Shown: in pieces, positions 52,998-61,914 of the stretch | Layout: each line of letters begins with the position of its first letter | Position numbering within the stretch: position 1 is the stretch's first letter | NCBI GenBank assembly: GCA_963710135.1 | Contig: CAVPYY010000006.1 | Span: forward strand, 1,116,001 to 1,180,000 | Length of the DNA stretch: 64,000 nt | Source of the DNA: SG8-30 sp963710135 | GTDB taxonomy: Bacteria; Pseudomonadota; Gammaproteobacteria; Steroidobacterales; Steroidobacteraceae | Reading direction: 5' to 3' | Made by a program: the position numbers and the translations under genes | Notes under the pieces: generated by a model | What the model was told of the DNA's origin: nothing | Seen by the model: the letters and a program-made list of their open reading frames with translations, nothing else | The model's database searches: none

Positions 52998-53722
52998 ACG
53001 AAAGGCCCACATTCCTCCTCGACGGCGTGGAGGTGCCCTACGATCCGGGGCAGAGCGTCCTGCAGGCGGCGCTCAGCGCCGGCCGCTACATCCCGCACCT
53101 TTGCTACCACCCGGAGTTCCGTCCGCACGGCAGCTGCAAGGTCTGCACCGCGCGCGTCGAAGGCCGCACCGTCGCCGCCTGCACCACGCCCGCGCGACCC
53201 GGGATGGAGGTGGAAAGCGACACCGAAGACCTGAACGCGCTGCGGCGGACGCTGGTGCAGATGCTGTTCGCCGAGGGCAACCACTTCTGTCCCTCCTGCG
53301 AGAAGAGCGGCAACTGCGTGCTGCAGGCTCTCGGCTACGACCTCGGCGTGCTGACGGCGGGATTCCGCCACATGTTCCCGATCCGTCCCGTCGACGCCTC
53401 CCACCCGTACCTGATGCTCGACCTCAACCGCTGCATCCTGTGCGAGTTGTGCGTGCGCGCTTCGGCGGAGGTCGACGGCAAGCACGTGTTCGCCCTCTCG
53501 GGCCGCGGCATCGACAAGCACCTCATCGTCAACTCCGAGTCCGGCCAGCTCGCCGACACCGACATCGCGCCGTCGGACAAGGCGGTCGAGGTCTGCCCGG
53601 TCGGCGTGATACTCAGGAAGGGCGTCGGCTTCGCGGTGCCAATCGGCAAGCGCCGCTACGACCTGCGCCCGATCAGCGCCCAGGCACTGGACGATGCACC
53701 GCGGACACCCGGGCATGACTGA
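52994..53722 (+). CDS. hoxU: NAD-reducing hydrogenase electron-transfer subunit HoxU
   Basis: A 242-residue iron-sulfur protein like the N-terminus of NuoG. A [2Fe-2S] site uses Cys37, 48, 51 and 63; a His-ligated [4Fe-4S] uses His97 with Cys99, 102 and 108; a further cluster uses Cys147, 150, 153 and 201. It wires HoxF to HoxY. The start is a GTG at 52994 that overlaps the hoxF stop (GTGA) and gives the family N-terminus. Confidence 0.92.
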   Translation: MNERPTFLLDGVEVPYDPGQSVLQAALSAGRYIPHLCYHPEFRPHGSCKVCTARVEGRTVAACTTPARPGMEVESDTEDLNALRRTLVQMLFAEGNHFCPSCEKSGNCVLQALGYDLGVLTAGFRHMFPIRPVDASHPYLMLDLNRCILCELCVRASAEVDGKHVFALSGRGIDKHLIVNSESGQLADTDIAPSDKAVEVCPVGVILRKGVGFAVPIGKRRYDLRPISAQALDDAPRTPGHD

Positions 53723-54266
53723 AGGCGCCAACAGGAAGCTGCGGGTTGCGACCACATCCCTGGCCGGCTGCTTCGGCTGCCACATGTCGCTGCTCGACAT
53801 CGACGAGCGCCTGCTGCCGCTGCTCGAGCGCATCGAGTTCGACCGCTCGCCGCTGACCGACATCAAGCACTGCGGCCGCTGCGACATCGGCATCGTCGAG
53901 GGCGGTGTCTGCAATGCCGAGAACGTCAAGGTCCTGCGCGAGTTTCGCGAGAACTGCCGGATACTGGTGGCCATCGGCGCCTGCGCCGTGACCGGGGGCC
54001 TGCCCGCGCAGCGCAATCATCTCGACCTCGGGCTGTGCCTGCAGGAGGTCTACCTGACGGAGCCCGGCCTGTCGCAGGGCAGGATTCCCGACGATCCCGA
54101 ACTGCCGCTGCCGCTGGATCGCGTTCATCCGCTGCATGAGGTCGTCAAGATCGATTACTTCATCCCCGGGTGCCCGCCGTCCGCGGAGGCAATCTGGAGC
54201 TTCCTGACCGACTTGATCGCGGGCCGGACTCCGCACCTTGGACATGGATTGATCAGCTATGACTGA
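53715..54266 (+). CDS. hoxY: [NiFe]-hydrogenase small subunit HoxY
   Basis: A 183-residue small subunit with the proximal [4Fe-4S] cluster ligands Cys19 and Cys22 (SLAGCFGCHMS), Cys90 (IGACAVTGG) and Cys153 (IPGCPPSAEAIW). It has no Tat signal, so the enzyme is cytoplasmic, as for group 3d. It overlaps hoxU by 8 bp and hoxH by 8 bp, and both overlaps read ATGACTGA. Confidence 0.93.
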   Translation: MTEGANRKLRVATTSLAGCFGCHMSLLDIDERLLPLLERIEFDRSPLTDIKHCGRCDIGIVEGGVCNAENVKVLREFRENCRILVAIGACAVTGGLPAQRNHLDLGLCLQEVYLTEPGLSQGRIPDDPELPLPLDRVHPLHEVVKIDYFIPGCPPSAEAIWSFLTDLIAGRTPHLGHGLISYD

Positions 54267-55710
54267 ACCCGTCGGCACCCATGGCATGCGGCGCGTCGCC
54301 ATCGATCCGCTGACGCGGGTCGAGGGACACGGCAAGGTCACGCTCAAGCTCGACGAGGCCGGCCACGTACACGAAGCGCGGCTGCACATCGTCGAGTTCC
54401 GCGGCTTCGAGAAGTTCGTGCAGGGCCGCCCGTACTGGGAAGTTCCGGTGATGGTGCAGCGTCTGTGCGGGATCTGCCCGGTGAGCCATCACCTGGCCGC
54501 GTCCAAGGCGCTCGACCAGGTCGTTGGTGTCGATCGGCTGACGCCGGCTGCCGAGAAACTCCGGCGACTGATGCACTACGGCCAGATCCTGCAGTCGCAC
54601 GCCCTGCATTTCTTCCACCTCGCCTCGCCCGACCTGCTGTTCGGCTTCGACTCCGACCTCACGCGACGCAACATCGTGGGCGTGATCGCAGCGCATCCCG
54701 ATCTCGCGCGCCGCGGCGTGCTGCTGCGCAAGTTTGGGCAGGAGGTCATCCGCGTGACCGCGGGCAAGCGCATCCACGGCACGGGGTCGGTGCCAGGCGG
54801 CATGAACCGCAACGTCACGCCGGCCGAACGCCGCACGCTGGCGGCCGACGCCGGGCGCATGATCGACTGGAGCCGGGATGCGGTGCATCTGGTGCGCCGC
54901 CTGTTCGAGCAGGACCTCGAGGAATACCGGAGTTTCGGCAGCTTTCCTGCCCACACCCTGACCCTGGTACGCGATGACGGCGCCATGGACCTGTACCACG
55001 GCGGGCTGCGGGCGCGCACCCGCGACGGCGCCACCCTGTTCGACCACGAGGACTATTCCACGTACTGGGAACGCATCCTGGAGGAAGTGAAGCCCTGGTC
55101 CTACATGAAGTTTCCGTTCTTCCGGGCGTTGGGCCCGGAGCACGGCTGGTATCGCGTCGGGCCGCTGTCGCGGGTCGCGACCTGCGACTTCATCCCCTCG
55201 CCGCTCGCCGAGCAGGAGCGGCGCGAGTTCCTCGCCTTTGATGAGGGGCGGGCGGCCCGAGCGACGCTCGGCTTTCACTGGGCCCGGATGATCGAGATGC
55301 TGCATGCGGCCGAGGTGATCGACGCGCTGCTGCGCGATGATGACCTGTCCGGCTCCGACCTCATGACGCAGGGCGAGCGGCGCGGCCGGGGCGTCGGCGT
55401 CATCGAGGCACCCCGCGGCACGCTGATCCATCACTATCGCGTCGACGAGCACGACCAGGTGATCCGGGCCAACCTGATCGTCTCCACCACGCACAACAAC
55501 GAGGCGATGAACCGCTCGATCCGCGAGGTGGCGCGGCGCTACCTCGACGGCAGGACCCTCACCGAAGGCCTGCTGAACCATATCGAAGTGGCGGTCCGGG
55601 CGTTCGATCCCTGCCTGTCCTGCGCGACCCATGCGCTCGGACAGATGCCACTCGCCCTGGAACTGCTGGACGCGGACGACCGGCCGCTTGGCCAGCTGGT
55701 CAGGGACTGA
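54259..55710 (+). CDS. hoxH: [NiFe]-hydrogenase large subunit HoxH
   Basis: A 483-residue catalytic subunit. The nickel-iron site is bound by Cys70 and Cys73 (RLCGICPVSHH) and by Cys452 and Cys455 (DPCLSCATH). After His458 there is a 25-residue tail (from ALGQMPLALELL), the extension that the maturation protease removes after nickel insertion. It matches the bidirectional NAD-linked type. HoxH with HoxY interconverts H2 with protons and electrons. The protease gene hoxW follows directly; hyp maturation genes are not in this window. Confidence 0.95.
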   Translation: MTEPVGTHGMRRVAIDPLTRVEGHGKVTLKLDEAGHVHEARLHIVEFRGFEKFVQGRPYWEVPVMVQRLCGICPVSHHLAASKALDQVVGVDRLTPAAEKLRRLMHYGQILQSHALHFFHLASPDLLFGFDSDLTRRNIVGVIAAHPDLARRGVLLRKFGQEVIRVTAGKRIHGTGSVPGGMNRNVTPAERRTLAADAGRMIDWSRDAVHLVRRLFEQDLEEYRSFGSFPAHTLTLVRDDGAMDLYHGGLRARTRDGATLFDHEDYSTYWERILEEVKPWSYMKFPFFRALGPEHGWYRVGPLSRVATCDFIPSPLAEQERREFLAFDEGRAARATLGFHWARMIEMLHAAEVIDALLRDDDLSGSDLMTQGERRGRGVGVIEAPRGTLIHHYRVDEHDQVIRANLIVSTTHNNEAMNRSIREVARRYLDGRTLTEGLLNHIEVAVRAFDPCLSCATHALGQMPLALELLDADDRPLGQLVRD

Positions 55711-55712
55711 TC

Positions 55713-56165
55713 GTGACCGCGCCAATGGTGGTGCTGGCGGTGGGCAATCCCAGTCGCGGTGATGACGCGCTGGGGCCACTGCTGGCGGAGCGGCTGGAAG
55801 CCGTGCGGCCGGCCGGAGTCGAGGTGATCGTGGATTTCCAGCTGCAGGTGGAACACGCACTGGATCTCGAGGGGCGCCGCGGCGTGATCTTCGTCGATGC
55901 CGCACGCAATCTCGACACCGACTACCAGCTGACGCCGGTCGGCCCGGCCCGCGATGCCAGCCACAGCTCGCACGCGCTGTCGCCCGCGGCGGTGCTGGAC
56001 ACGTTCCGCCGCTGCACCCATCGCGAGCCGCCGCCCGCCTGGATCCTGGCGGTGCGCGGCGAACGCTTCGAACTCGGCGAAGCGCTCTCTGCCGTGGCCG
56101 GCGCCAGCCTCGAGTCGGCCTGGCTGCGCCTGCGAAAGATCGCCGAGGACGGGACGGTCAGTTGA
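55713..56165 (+). CDS. hoxW: Hydrogenase maturation protease HoxW
   Basis: A 150-residue [NiFe]-hydrogenase endopeptidase that trims the HoxH C-terminus. The nickel-sensing residues are in GNPSRGDDALGP near the start, the aspartate of IFVDAARN and the histidines in ASHSSHALSP. The start is a GTG at 55713, 2 bp after hoxH. Its end overlaps the convergent rarD end by 8 bp. It is the last gene of the PFOR-hydrogenase unit. Confidence 0.88.
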   Translation: MTAPMVVLAVGNPSRGDDALGPLLAERLEAVRPAGVEVIVDFQLQVEHALDLEGRRGVIFVDAARNLDTDYQLTPVGPARDASHSSHALSPAAVLDTFRRCTHREPPPAWILAVRGERFELGEALSAVAGASLESAWLRLRKIAEDGTVS

Positions 56166-57097
56166 TCCCGATGCCGCGGGCGCGCCGCAGGCTGCGCCGG
56201 TTGTCGAGCAGATAGACCGCGACGCCGGCCCAGATGATCGCAAAGCCCACCGCGCGCACCGACGAGAACGGCTCACCGTAGACCGCCAGCCCGACGACGA
56301 ACTGCAGCGTCGGCCCGATGTACTGGATCATGCCGATCGCCGCGTAGGGAATCAGCCGCGCGCCCGTCGCGAACAGCGCAAGCGGCAAGGCCGTCAGCAG
56401 GCCGCTGCCGATCAGCAGCGCATCGGTGGCCGTCTGGCCCTGACCGAAGGCTCCCGCGCCACTGCGCTGCAGCCAGAACAGCCACGCCAGCGCGAATGGC
56501 GTCAGCAGGATCGTCTCGATAGCCAGCCCCGGCACCGCGTTGACGGGAACCATCTTGCGCACCAGCCCGTAGGTGCCGAAGGTAACTGCCAGCACCAGCG
56601 ATACCCATGGCAGCTCGCCCGCGGCGATGGTCAGCCACAGGACGCCGACGCAAGCCAGCGCCACCGCCGTCCACTGCCGCGGGTTCAGCCGCTCGGACAG
56701 CACGACCACGCCGAGCAGGACGTTCACCAGCGGGATTGATGAAGTACCCGAGACTGGCGTCGAGCACCCGCTCATTCGCAACCGCCCAGAGGTACAGGAG
56801 CCAGTTCACCGTGATCAGCGCGGCGGTCAGCATCAGCGTGGCCAGGGCGCGCGGCTTGCGGAATACCGCGACGACCTCGCCCAGCCGCTTCTGCCAGCCC
56901 AACCAGCCGAGTACGAACAGCAGGCACCAGGCGATGCGGTGCGCGAGCACCTCGCTCGGCGGCAGGTGCGTAAGCGGCTTGAGATAGAGCGGCAGCAAGC
57001 CCCAGATCACGAACGCGCCGGTTGCCGCAAGCGTGCCCCGGCGGGCCTCGGCGTGAGGATCCCGGTCGGGTCGGCTGCTGTCATTGATGTCGGGCAC
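56158..57097 (-). CDS. rarD: RarD/EamA-family transporter, one frameshift
   Basis: A drug/metabolite-type inner-membrane transporter of about 312 residues with ten hydrophobic helices. Landmark sequence agrees with RarD: AFVIWGLLPLYLKPLTHLP, HRIAWCLLF, WLLYLWAVANERVLDASLGY and IPYAAIGMIQYIGPTLQF. An extra base in a GGG run near 56733 breaks the frame between 'GYFINP' and 'LVNVLLG'. The likely start is the GTG at 57097 (PDINDSSRPD follows). The exported substrate is unknown. Transcription is convergent to hoxW. Confidence 0.8.
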
Positions 57098-57197
57098 GGG
57101 TGTAGGCTTGTGCGGTGCTCGCGCGGGCGGCAAGTTTGCCCGGATGGCGCTGGGAATACGAGACGGCGCGGCAGCGGCGCCGGGAGAGGCTTGGTCC

Positions 57198-58028
57198 ATG
57201 ACGCAGCGGCCCCGCAAACGACGAACTTCCCCAGGCACCAGCAGTCGGCCCGGCCTGGCACTGATCACCGGCGCGTCCGCGGGCATTGGCGCCGAACTTG
57301 CGCGCAGCTTCGCCTCGCACGGACACGATCTGGTGATCGTCGCGCGTCGCCGCGCGCGCCTGCAGGCGCTGAAGCGCGAGCTTCAGGGCGACTGGTCCGT
57401 CAAGGTCCGCGTCGCCGAATGCGATCTGGCCGATCGAGCGGCCAGGGCCCGGCTCGCAGGCTCCCTGGCGCGGCTGCCGCTCACCTGCCTGGTGAACAAT
57501 GCCGGCACCCTCGAGGGCGGCGGCTTCCTCGACATGGCGCCGGATCGCCTCGCTGGCATGCTCGAATTGAACGCGACGGCGATGATCGACCTGACGCGAC
57601 GCCTGCTGCCTGCCATGGTCGGGCGGGGCCACGGGCAAGTCCTGAACATCGCATCGATCGCGGCGTTCGCCCCGGTCCCGGGCCTGGCCGTGTACGCCGC
57701 GACCAAGGCACTGGTGCTGTCATTCGGGGAAGCCCTCGGCCGCGAACTCGACGGCACGGGCGTGACGGTGACCACGGTGTGCCCCGGTCTGACCGAGTCC
57801 GAGATGGCGGACGCCGCGCTCGAGCGCGCGCCGGCCCTGAAGCCGTATCGCCGGCTGCTGTTCGCCCCGGCCGCCAGTGTTGCGGCTGCGGCCTATGCCG
57901 GCTGCCAGGCCGGCGACCCGCTGGTCGTCCCCGGACTGGCGAACCGCCTCTACGACCGCCTGCTCGCGGTCACGCCGCGGGCGGCGCGGCGCGAGCTGAC
58001 CGGTCTGATGAACCGGGTCTGGCGCTGA
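57198..58028 (+). CDS. Short-chain dehydrogenase/reductase
   Basis: A 276-residue Rossmann-fold enzyme. The basic N-terminus (TQRPRKRRTSPG) precedes the cofactor loop ITGASAGIGAELA; the Arg residues in VARRRARL favour NADP(H). NNAG, the catalytic Ser in LNIASIAAF and the YAATK motif complete the active site. The subfamily (DltE/YqjQ-like) includes ketoreductases of broad range, and the substrate is unknown. GGGAGAGG precedes the ATG at 57198. Confidence 0.87.
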   Translation: MTQRPRKRRTSPGTSSRPGLALITGASAGIGAELARSFASHGHDLVIVARRRARLQALKRELQGDWSVKVRVAECDLADRAARARLAGSLARLPLTCLVNNAGTLEGGGFLDMAPDRLAGMLELNATAMIDLTRRLLPAMVGRGHGQVLNIASIAAFAPVPGLAVYAATKALVLSFGEALGRELDGTGVTVTTVCPGLTESEMADAALERAPALKPYRRLLFAPAASVAAAAYAGCQAGDPLVVPGLANRLYDRLLAVTPRAARRELTGLMNRVWR

Positions 58029-58037
58029 GCGCCCGGC

Positions 58038-59084
58038 TCAGCGCGTGATCAGGATCTTCTTGACCCAGCCGCCGCCTCGACCGGATTCGACCTTGACGAA
58101 ACCGTCCTGCTCTTCGCCCATGAAGATCATCTCTTCGCCCTTCGCCAGGGTCGCGAGCGTCTTGGCGCCGTCGGACGGCCCGCCCATCAACTTGACGTTG
58201 TTGATCTTCGGATAGAGCACGTCGCCCTCGTTGAACACCGCGCCGCCCTTGTTGGAGCCGCCCGCCGCAGCTTCCTGCGCCAGCGTCCCGACGTCGCGCT
58301 GCAGGCTCGGATCATTGCGGACCGCGCGCACGATGCTGTTGAAGTTGTCGGCATAGCTCGCGGCGATGATCTTGCCTTCATTGGTATTGGTATAGCCGCC
58401 AAGCGCGCCGCCGGCCCCGCCGCCAAGCAGCAACCCGCCGAGCCGGAAATCGGCCTTCTTGGCGCTGCCCTCGGCCGCCGCCACCTGCACACCCGAGCGG
58501 GCGTCGGCCACCAGCATGCTGGTCTGGGCTTCCTTGAACTTGAGGCCACCCGCGACCGCGCCGAGCACCGCGCCGCCACGTCCGCCGAGCAGACCACCCA
58601 GTGCCCCGCCCATTCCGCCGGAGTTGTTCTCGGAAAAGACGACCGAAGGGGTCATGATGAAGTCGGCGGGCACCATCTGCCCGCCGCCCATGTTGGCGCC
58701 CTGGCGCATCTCGCCGCCTTCAGCGAGTGCGCGCTCCTGCATCATGTTCTGCATGCCGACGCCGCGCTCCACCACGATGAAACAGTTCGACTGCTGGATC
58801 ATCATGCGGATCAGGCCGACCGGCGACTGCAGGTTGTAGCGGGCGAGCGACTGGATGATCATGTCCTGCGGCTCGACGACCGCCATGGCGCCCATGGGCT
58901 TGTCGCAGCGCTCGAGGTCGTCCGACGCCTCGACGGCGCCTGCCGTGCCGGCGGAGCCCTGCACGTCGCTGCCGCCCTCGCCCTTCTTGGTTTCAGTGAT
59001 GCCGGCCGCAAGCGTTGCGGCGGACAGCGCCAGGCCGGCGGCGGCCACGACGGCATGTCGCCACGAAACGAGTCCCGCGTTCAT
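58038..59084 (-). CDS. CsgG-like secreted protein with C-terminal SH3-like domain
   Basis: A 348-residue exported protein (signal to about residue 27). Residues 60-215 resemble the CsgG/HfaB fold: LIRMMIQQSNCFIVVERGVG and MVPADFIMTPSVVFSEN, then Gly-rich stretches (GGALGGLLGGRGGAVLGAV). The last 70 residues look like an SH3-type domain (DVLYPKINNVKLMGG to GRGGGWVKKILI). No lipobox cysteine is evident and no curli genes are nearby, so curli export is not indicated. It has its own promoter at 59175. Confidence 0.7.
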   Translation of the reverse strand: MNAGLVSWRHAVVAAAGLALSAATLAAGITETKKGEGGSDVQGSAGTAGAVEASDDLERCDKPMGAMAVVEPQDMIIQSLARYNLQSPVGLIRMMIQQSNCFIVVERGVGMQNMMQERALAEGGEMRQGANMGGGQMVPADFIMTPSVVFSENNSGGMGGALGGLLGGRGGAVLGAVAGGLKFKEAQTSMLVADARSGVQVAAAEGSAKKADFRLGGLLLGGGAGGALGGYTNTNEGKIIAASYADNFNSIVRAVRNDPSLQRDVGTLAQEAAAGGSNKGGAVFNEGDVLYPKINNVKLMGGPSDGAKTLATLAKGEEMIFMGEEQDGFVKVESGRGGGWVKKILITR

Positions 59085-59174
59085 GGTGGTCCCCCTCGCT
59101 GATGCGATGAGCCACGGAGCGCTAATGTGTCAGAGCGCCATCCTGCTCGTCGCGTGTATCCCCGTTACGGATCC

Positions 59175-59203
59175 AGTATAGCCCCCCCGGACGAACGGCC
59201 CAA
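59175..59203 (-). promoter_or_regulatory. Sigma-70 promoter of the CsgG-like gene
   Basis: On the minus strand TTGGGC (59203-59198) and TATACT (59180-59175) are 17 bp apart. Transcription would start near 59168, about 85 nt before the ATG. Confidence 0.6.
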
Positions 59204-59231
59204 GAGCCGGGCGGAGAGGTTGCCGGCCTGC

Positions 59232-60419
59232 TCAGAGAATCGGCGCGTCGTGCTTCTCGCCCCGCTCGTAGACGACGTGCGCGCGGCCCACCAGCAGGGG
59301 ATCGATCGGCCCGACCTGCTCGAGTTCCTTGTTCTGGTACGGCAGCTTGTGCAGCACGTAGCGCAGCGCGTTCAGTCGGGCCCGCTTCTTGCAGTCGGAC
59401 TTGACGACCGTCCAGGGCGCGTCGGCGGTGTCGGTGTAGAAGAACATGGACTCCTTGGCCTTGGTGTACTCCTCCCACTTGTCGAGCGACGCCATGTCGA
59501 TCGGCGAGAGCTTCCAGTGCTTCAGCGGGTGCGACTGGCGCTCCTTGAAGCGGCGCCGCTGCTCCTTGCGGCTGACCGAGAACCAGAACTTGATCAGGTG
59601 AATGCCGCTGCGCACGAGATTCCGCTCGAACTCGGGCGCCTGGCGCATGAACTCGAGGTATTCGTCGTCGCTGCAGAAGCCCATGACCCTCTCGACGCCT
59701 GCGCGGTTGTACCACGAGCGATCGAACATCACGATCTCGCCGCGGGTGGGAAGATGCTCCACATAGCGCTGGAAGTACCACTGCCCGCGCTCGGCCTCGG
59801 TCGGCTTGTCGAGCGCCACCACCCGCGCGCCGCGAGGATTGAGATGCTCCATGAAGCGCTTGATGGTGCCGCCCTTGCCCGCCGCGTCGCGCCCCTCGAA
59901 GAGTACTACGACGCGCTGGCCGGTCTGGCGCACCCAGGACTGCAGCTTCAGCAGATCGACCTGGAGCTTGTACTTCTCGCGCTCGTAGTTGCGGCGCGAC
60001 ATCAGGTTCTTGTACGGATAGCCGCCGTCGCGCCAGTCCGCGGCCAGCTCGACATCGGCGCGGTCGCGCCTGCTGCCGTGCGCTGCCTGCTCGTACTTGG
60101 TCAGCAGGTTCTTGAGCGCGATGATGTCGTCAGGCGAGGCGCCGGTGAGGATGGCCTCGAAGCTCTCGGTCAACGAGGTGGAATCGCCGGCCGCGGCGCG
60201 GCGCAGGATGTCCTCGATGGCCATGGCCTTCGACTCGTTGGCGGCCTGCACGGCTTCGTCCACCGAGTAGTCCTCGATGGCCCCGGCGGACAGGGCAGGC
60301 GCGATATCGCCTTCGCTGGCCTTGCGCTTGCGACCGGCGCTGCGTGGGCTGCGCCGGGCCGCCACGGCACCGCGGGCGGCAACAGGCGGGCGTTTGCGGG
60401 TCTTGGGGGGTCGGCTCAT
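59232..60419 (-). CDS. ppk2: Polyphosphate kinase 2
   Basis: A 395-residue PPK2-family kinase. The catalytic core is in the second half: Walker A FEGRDAAGKGGTIKRF near residue 170, the lid and Walker B around FDRSWYNRAGVERVMGF, and LIKFWFSVSRKEQ. The first 120 residues are a basic, low-complexity region plus helices. Enzymes of this class move phosphate between polyphosphate and nucleoside diphosphates; which nucleotide is preferred cannot be read here. Confidence 0.9.
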   Translation of the reverse strand: MSRPPKTRKRPPVAARGAVAARRSPRSAGRKRKASEGDIAPALSAGAIEDYSVDEAVQAANESKAMAIEDILRRAAAGDSTSLTESFEAILTGASPDDIIALKNLLTKYEQAAHGSRRDRADVELAADWRDGGYPYKNLMSRRNYEREKYKLQVDLLKLQSWVRQTGQRVVVLFEGRDAAGKGGTIKRFMEHLNPRGARVVALDKPTEAERGQWYFQRYVEHLPTRGEIVMFDRSWYNRAGVERVMGFCSDDEYLEFMRQAPEFERNLVRSGIHLIKFWFSVSRKEQRRRFKERQSHPLKHWKLSPIDMASLDKWEEYTKAKESMFFYTDTADAPWTVVKSDCKKRARLNALRYVLHKLPYQNKELEQVGPIDPLLVGRAHVVYERGEKHDAPIL

Positions 60420-60526
60420 CGCTTACTCCACACGGTAGCTGGGCTGGATGGACGCAATTTCACCACGCTAGCGCGATCTCCAGCGTGATCCGTCCGAGAA
60501 TTCCGAAGCGCCACCAGTCAGCCATT

Positions 60527-60553
60527 GTTCATTCTGAGTTCAAGCTCCGTTCA
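60527..60553 (+). promoter_or_regulatory. Three GTTCA direct repeats phased at 11 bp
   Basis: GTTCA occurs at 60527, 60538 and 60549, exactly 11 bp apart, 50-80 bp before the next start codon. Tandem half-sites with 11-bp spacing are typical of OmpR/PhoB-class regulators; the half-site differs from the CTTAAG box at 5094, so a different regulator is implied. Confidence 0.45.
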
Positions 60554-60604
60554 GCGCGAGCCGTGCAGTCTGAGGCCGTGTCGAGAGCCATAGGAGACAC
60601 TGCC

Positions 60605-61093
60605 ATGAAAGCCCTGCTTGTCACGCTGATCGCCTTGTTTGCCCTGCCAGCCGTTGCCGACAGCCGCCCGGTTCGTTACGCGGCGGACCGGGCGTCACAG
60701 GACCTGATCCAGGCGACGCGTCATCTCGACGCGGCAACCTTGCACCTGCATCGCGACCTGCGCGCCGCCACGGGCCGGTCTGGCCTGACCGCGGAATCGC
60801 GGGCGTTGGCCGAGGCCACCAACGATCTGCGCCGTCGCGCGGAGCGCGGTGCGCCCCCGGCCCGGGTCTACGACGCCTGGCGCGAGGTCGAGTACCGCCA
60901 CCAGACGCTCGAGCAGCGGATCGCCCATGTCGCGCGTCGCGACGGACGTCGGCTCGGGGTCCGCGACAGCCTGAGAGACACTCGGCAGGCCATGCGCCGC
61001 ACGGGAATCTCGCTGGAGCGCTATCGCTATGCCTACTGGGAGCCGGTGCGACGCCATCCGCGCCTCGGTGCCGCGGTCATCTTCACCCCGTAG
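60605..61093 (+). CDS. Secreted helical hypothetical protein
   Basis: A 162-residue product with a Sec signal (ALLVTLIALFALPAVAD). The mature part is basic and helical (ASQDLIQATRHLDAATLHLH, then EVEYRHQTLEQRIAHVARRD), suggesting a periplasmic helical bundle. I do not recognise the family. GGAGACACTGCC precedes the ATG. The phased repeats upstream suggest control by a two-component regulator. Confidence 0.65.
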   Translation: MKALLVTLIALFALPAVADSRPVRYAADRASQDLIQATRHLDAATLHLHRDLRAATGRSGLTAESRALAEATNDLRRRAERGAPPARVYDAWREVEYRHQTLEQRIAHVARRDGRRLGVRDSLRDTRQAMRRTGISLERYRYAYWEPVRRHPRLGAAVIFTP

Positions 61094-61208
61094 GCCGGGC
61101 TGCGCCAGGCAGGGCCTTGCGCCAAGCTCCCCGGCGTCCGGATCGCCGAATCCGCATGTCGGGGAGCGCCGCCCACAAAAAATGCGAGGGCGGTCAATCG
61201 CGGCCCCG

Positions 61209-61700
61209 TCAGTCCAGCGGGACGCGGATCTTTTGTCCGGGGAAGATCTTGTCGGGGTCCTGGATGACTTCGCGATTCGCCTCGAACAGGTCCTTCCAGC
61301 GGCTCGCCTTGCCGTAATAGCGCTTCGCGATGTGCGACAGCGTGTCGCCCTTTTCGATGACGTAATACTCCTCCCGCGCCTTCTCCGGCGTAGGCTCGAC
61401 GTGCTGATGCGTACCCGCAACCGGCACGACCTGGGGCTTGGGTGCGACGAAAGGCACCAGCCCGGAGGCGTAGACGTCGATGACCCCCTTGACGTTGCCC
61501 GCCATCAGGACGCACTTCTGGAATGCCTCGGGACGGGTGCAGCGGCCCTTTAGGCCGACGATGCCGTTGTCGTAGGTCACCTCCAGGTCCTCGACGCCCG
61601 GGTTGGCGGCCAGAATATGTTCCTTGATCTTCTCGGCGGCTTCCTCGTCCTTGTTGAACAGGCGACGCCCCACATCCTTCACGAATCCGAACAGGTCCAT
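61209..61700 (-). CDS. kbp: BON/LysM-domain protein Kbp (YgaU-like)
   Basis: A 163-residue cytoplasmic protein beginning MDLFGFVKDVGRRLF as in E. coli YgaU, now called Kbp, a potassium-binding protein. A BON domain (about 20-85, with VTYDNGIVGLKG) and a LysM domain (about 110-160, YVIEKGDTLSHIAKRYYG and IFPGQKIRVP) follow. It lacks a signal peptide. The family member binds K+ and is linked to osmotic stress. A short spacer between the domains is longer than in E. coli. Confidence 0.88.
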   Translation of the reverse strand: MDLFGFVKDVGRRLFNKDEEAAEKIKEHILAANPGVEDLEVTYDNGIVGLKGRCTRPEAFQKCVLMAGNVKGVIDVYASGLVPFVAPKPQVVPVAGTHQHVEPTPEKAREEYYVIEKGDTLSHIAKRYYGKASRWKDLFEANREVIQDPDKIFPGQKIRVPLD

Positions 61701-61914
61701 TGCATTCCTCCTTACCTGGGCATGCGCCCATCATGCCCGCCCGCGGCCGGCTGGACTACCCCGGCCTACCGCAACGAGGCCGGCTGCTGGCGCCGTGGCG
61801 AACCGACGGGCCCGCCCGCGGTCCGAAAGCAGCCGGCTATTGCGCCACTGACGCCGGCTTGTTGTAAGGTTACGGCCCCTTGCATGGCGCTGGACCGAGG
61901 CACGGAGGAGAGCG

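Noticed and set aside
54253..55905. A 550-codon open frame on the minus strand opposite hoxH
   Set aside because: Its composition is that of an antisense shadow; hoxH on the other strand has all active-site motifs.
58038..59084. CsgG-like gene considered as part of a curli secretion system
   Set aside because: No lipobox cysteine, no csgA, csgB, csgE or csgF nearby, and an added SH3-like domain.
61140..61200. Inverted repeats with an A6 run considered as a terminator of kbp
   Set aside because: The run falls inside the loop of a CCGCCC/GGGCGG pairing, not after a stem, so it does not fit an intrinsic terminator.
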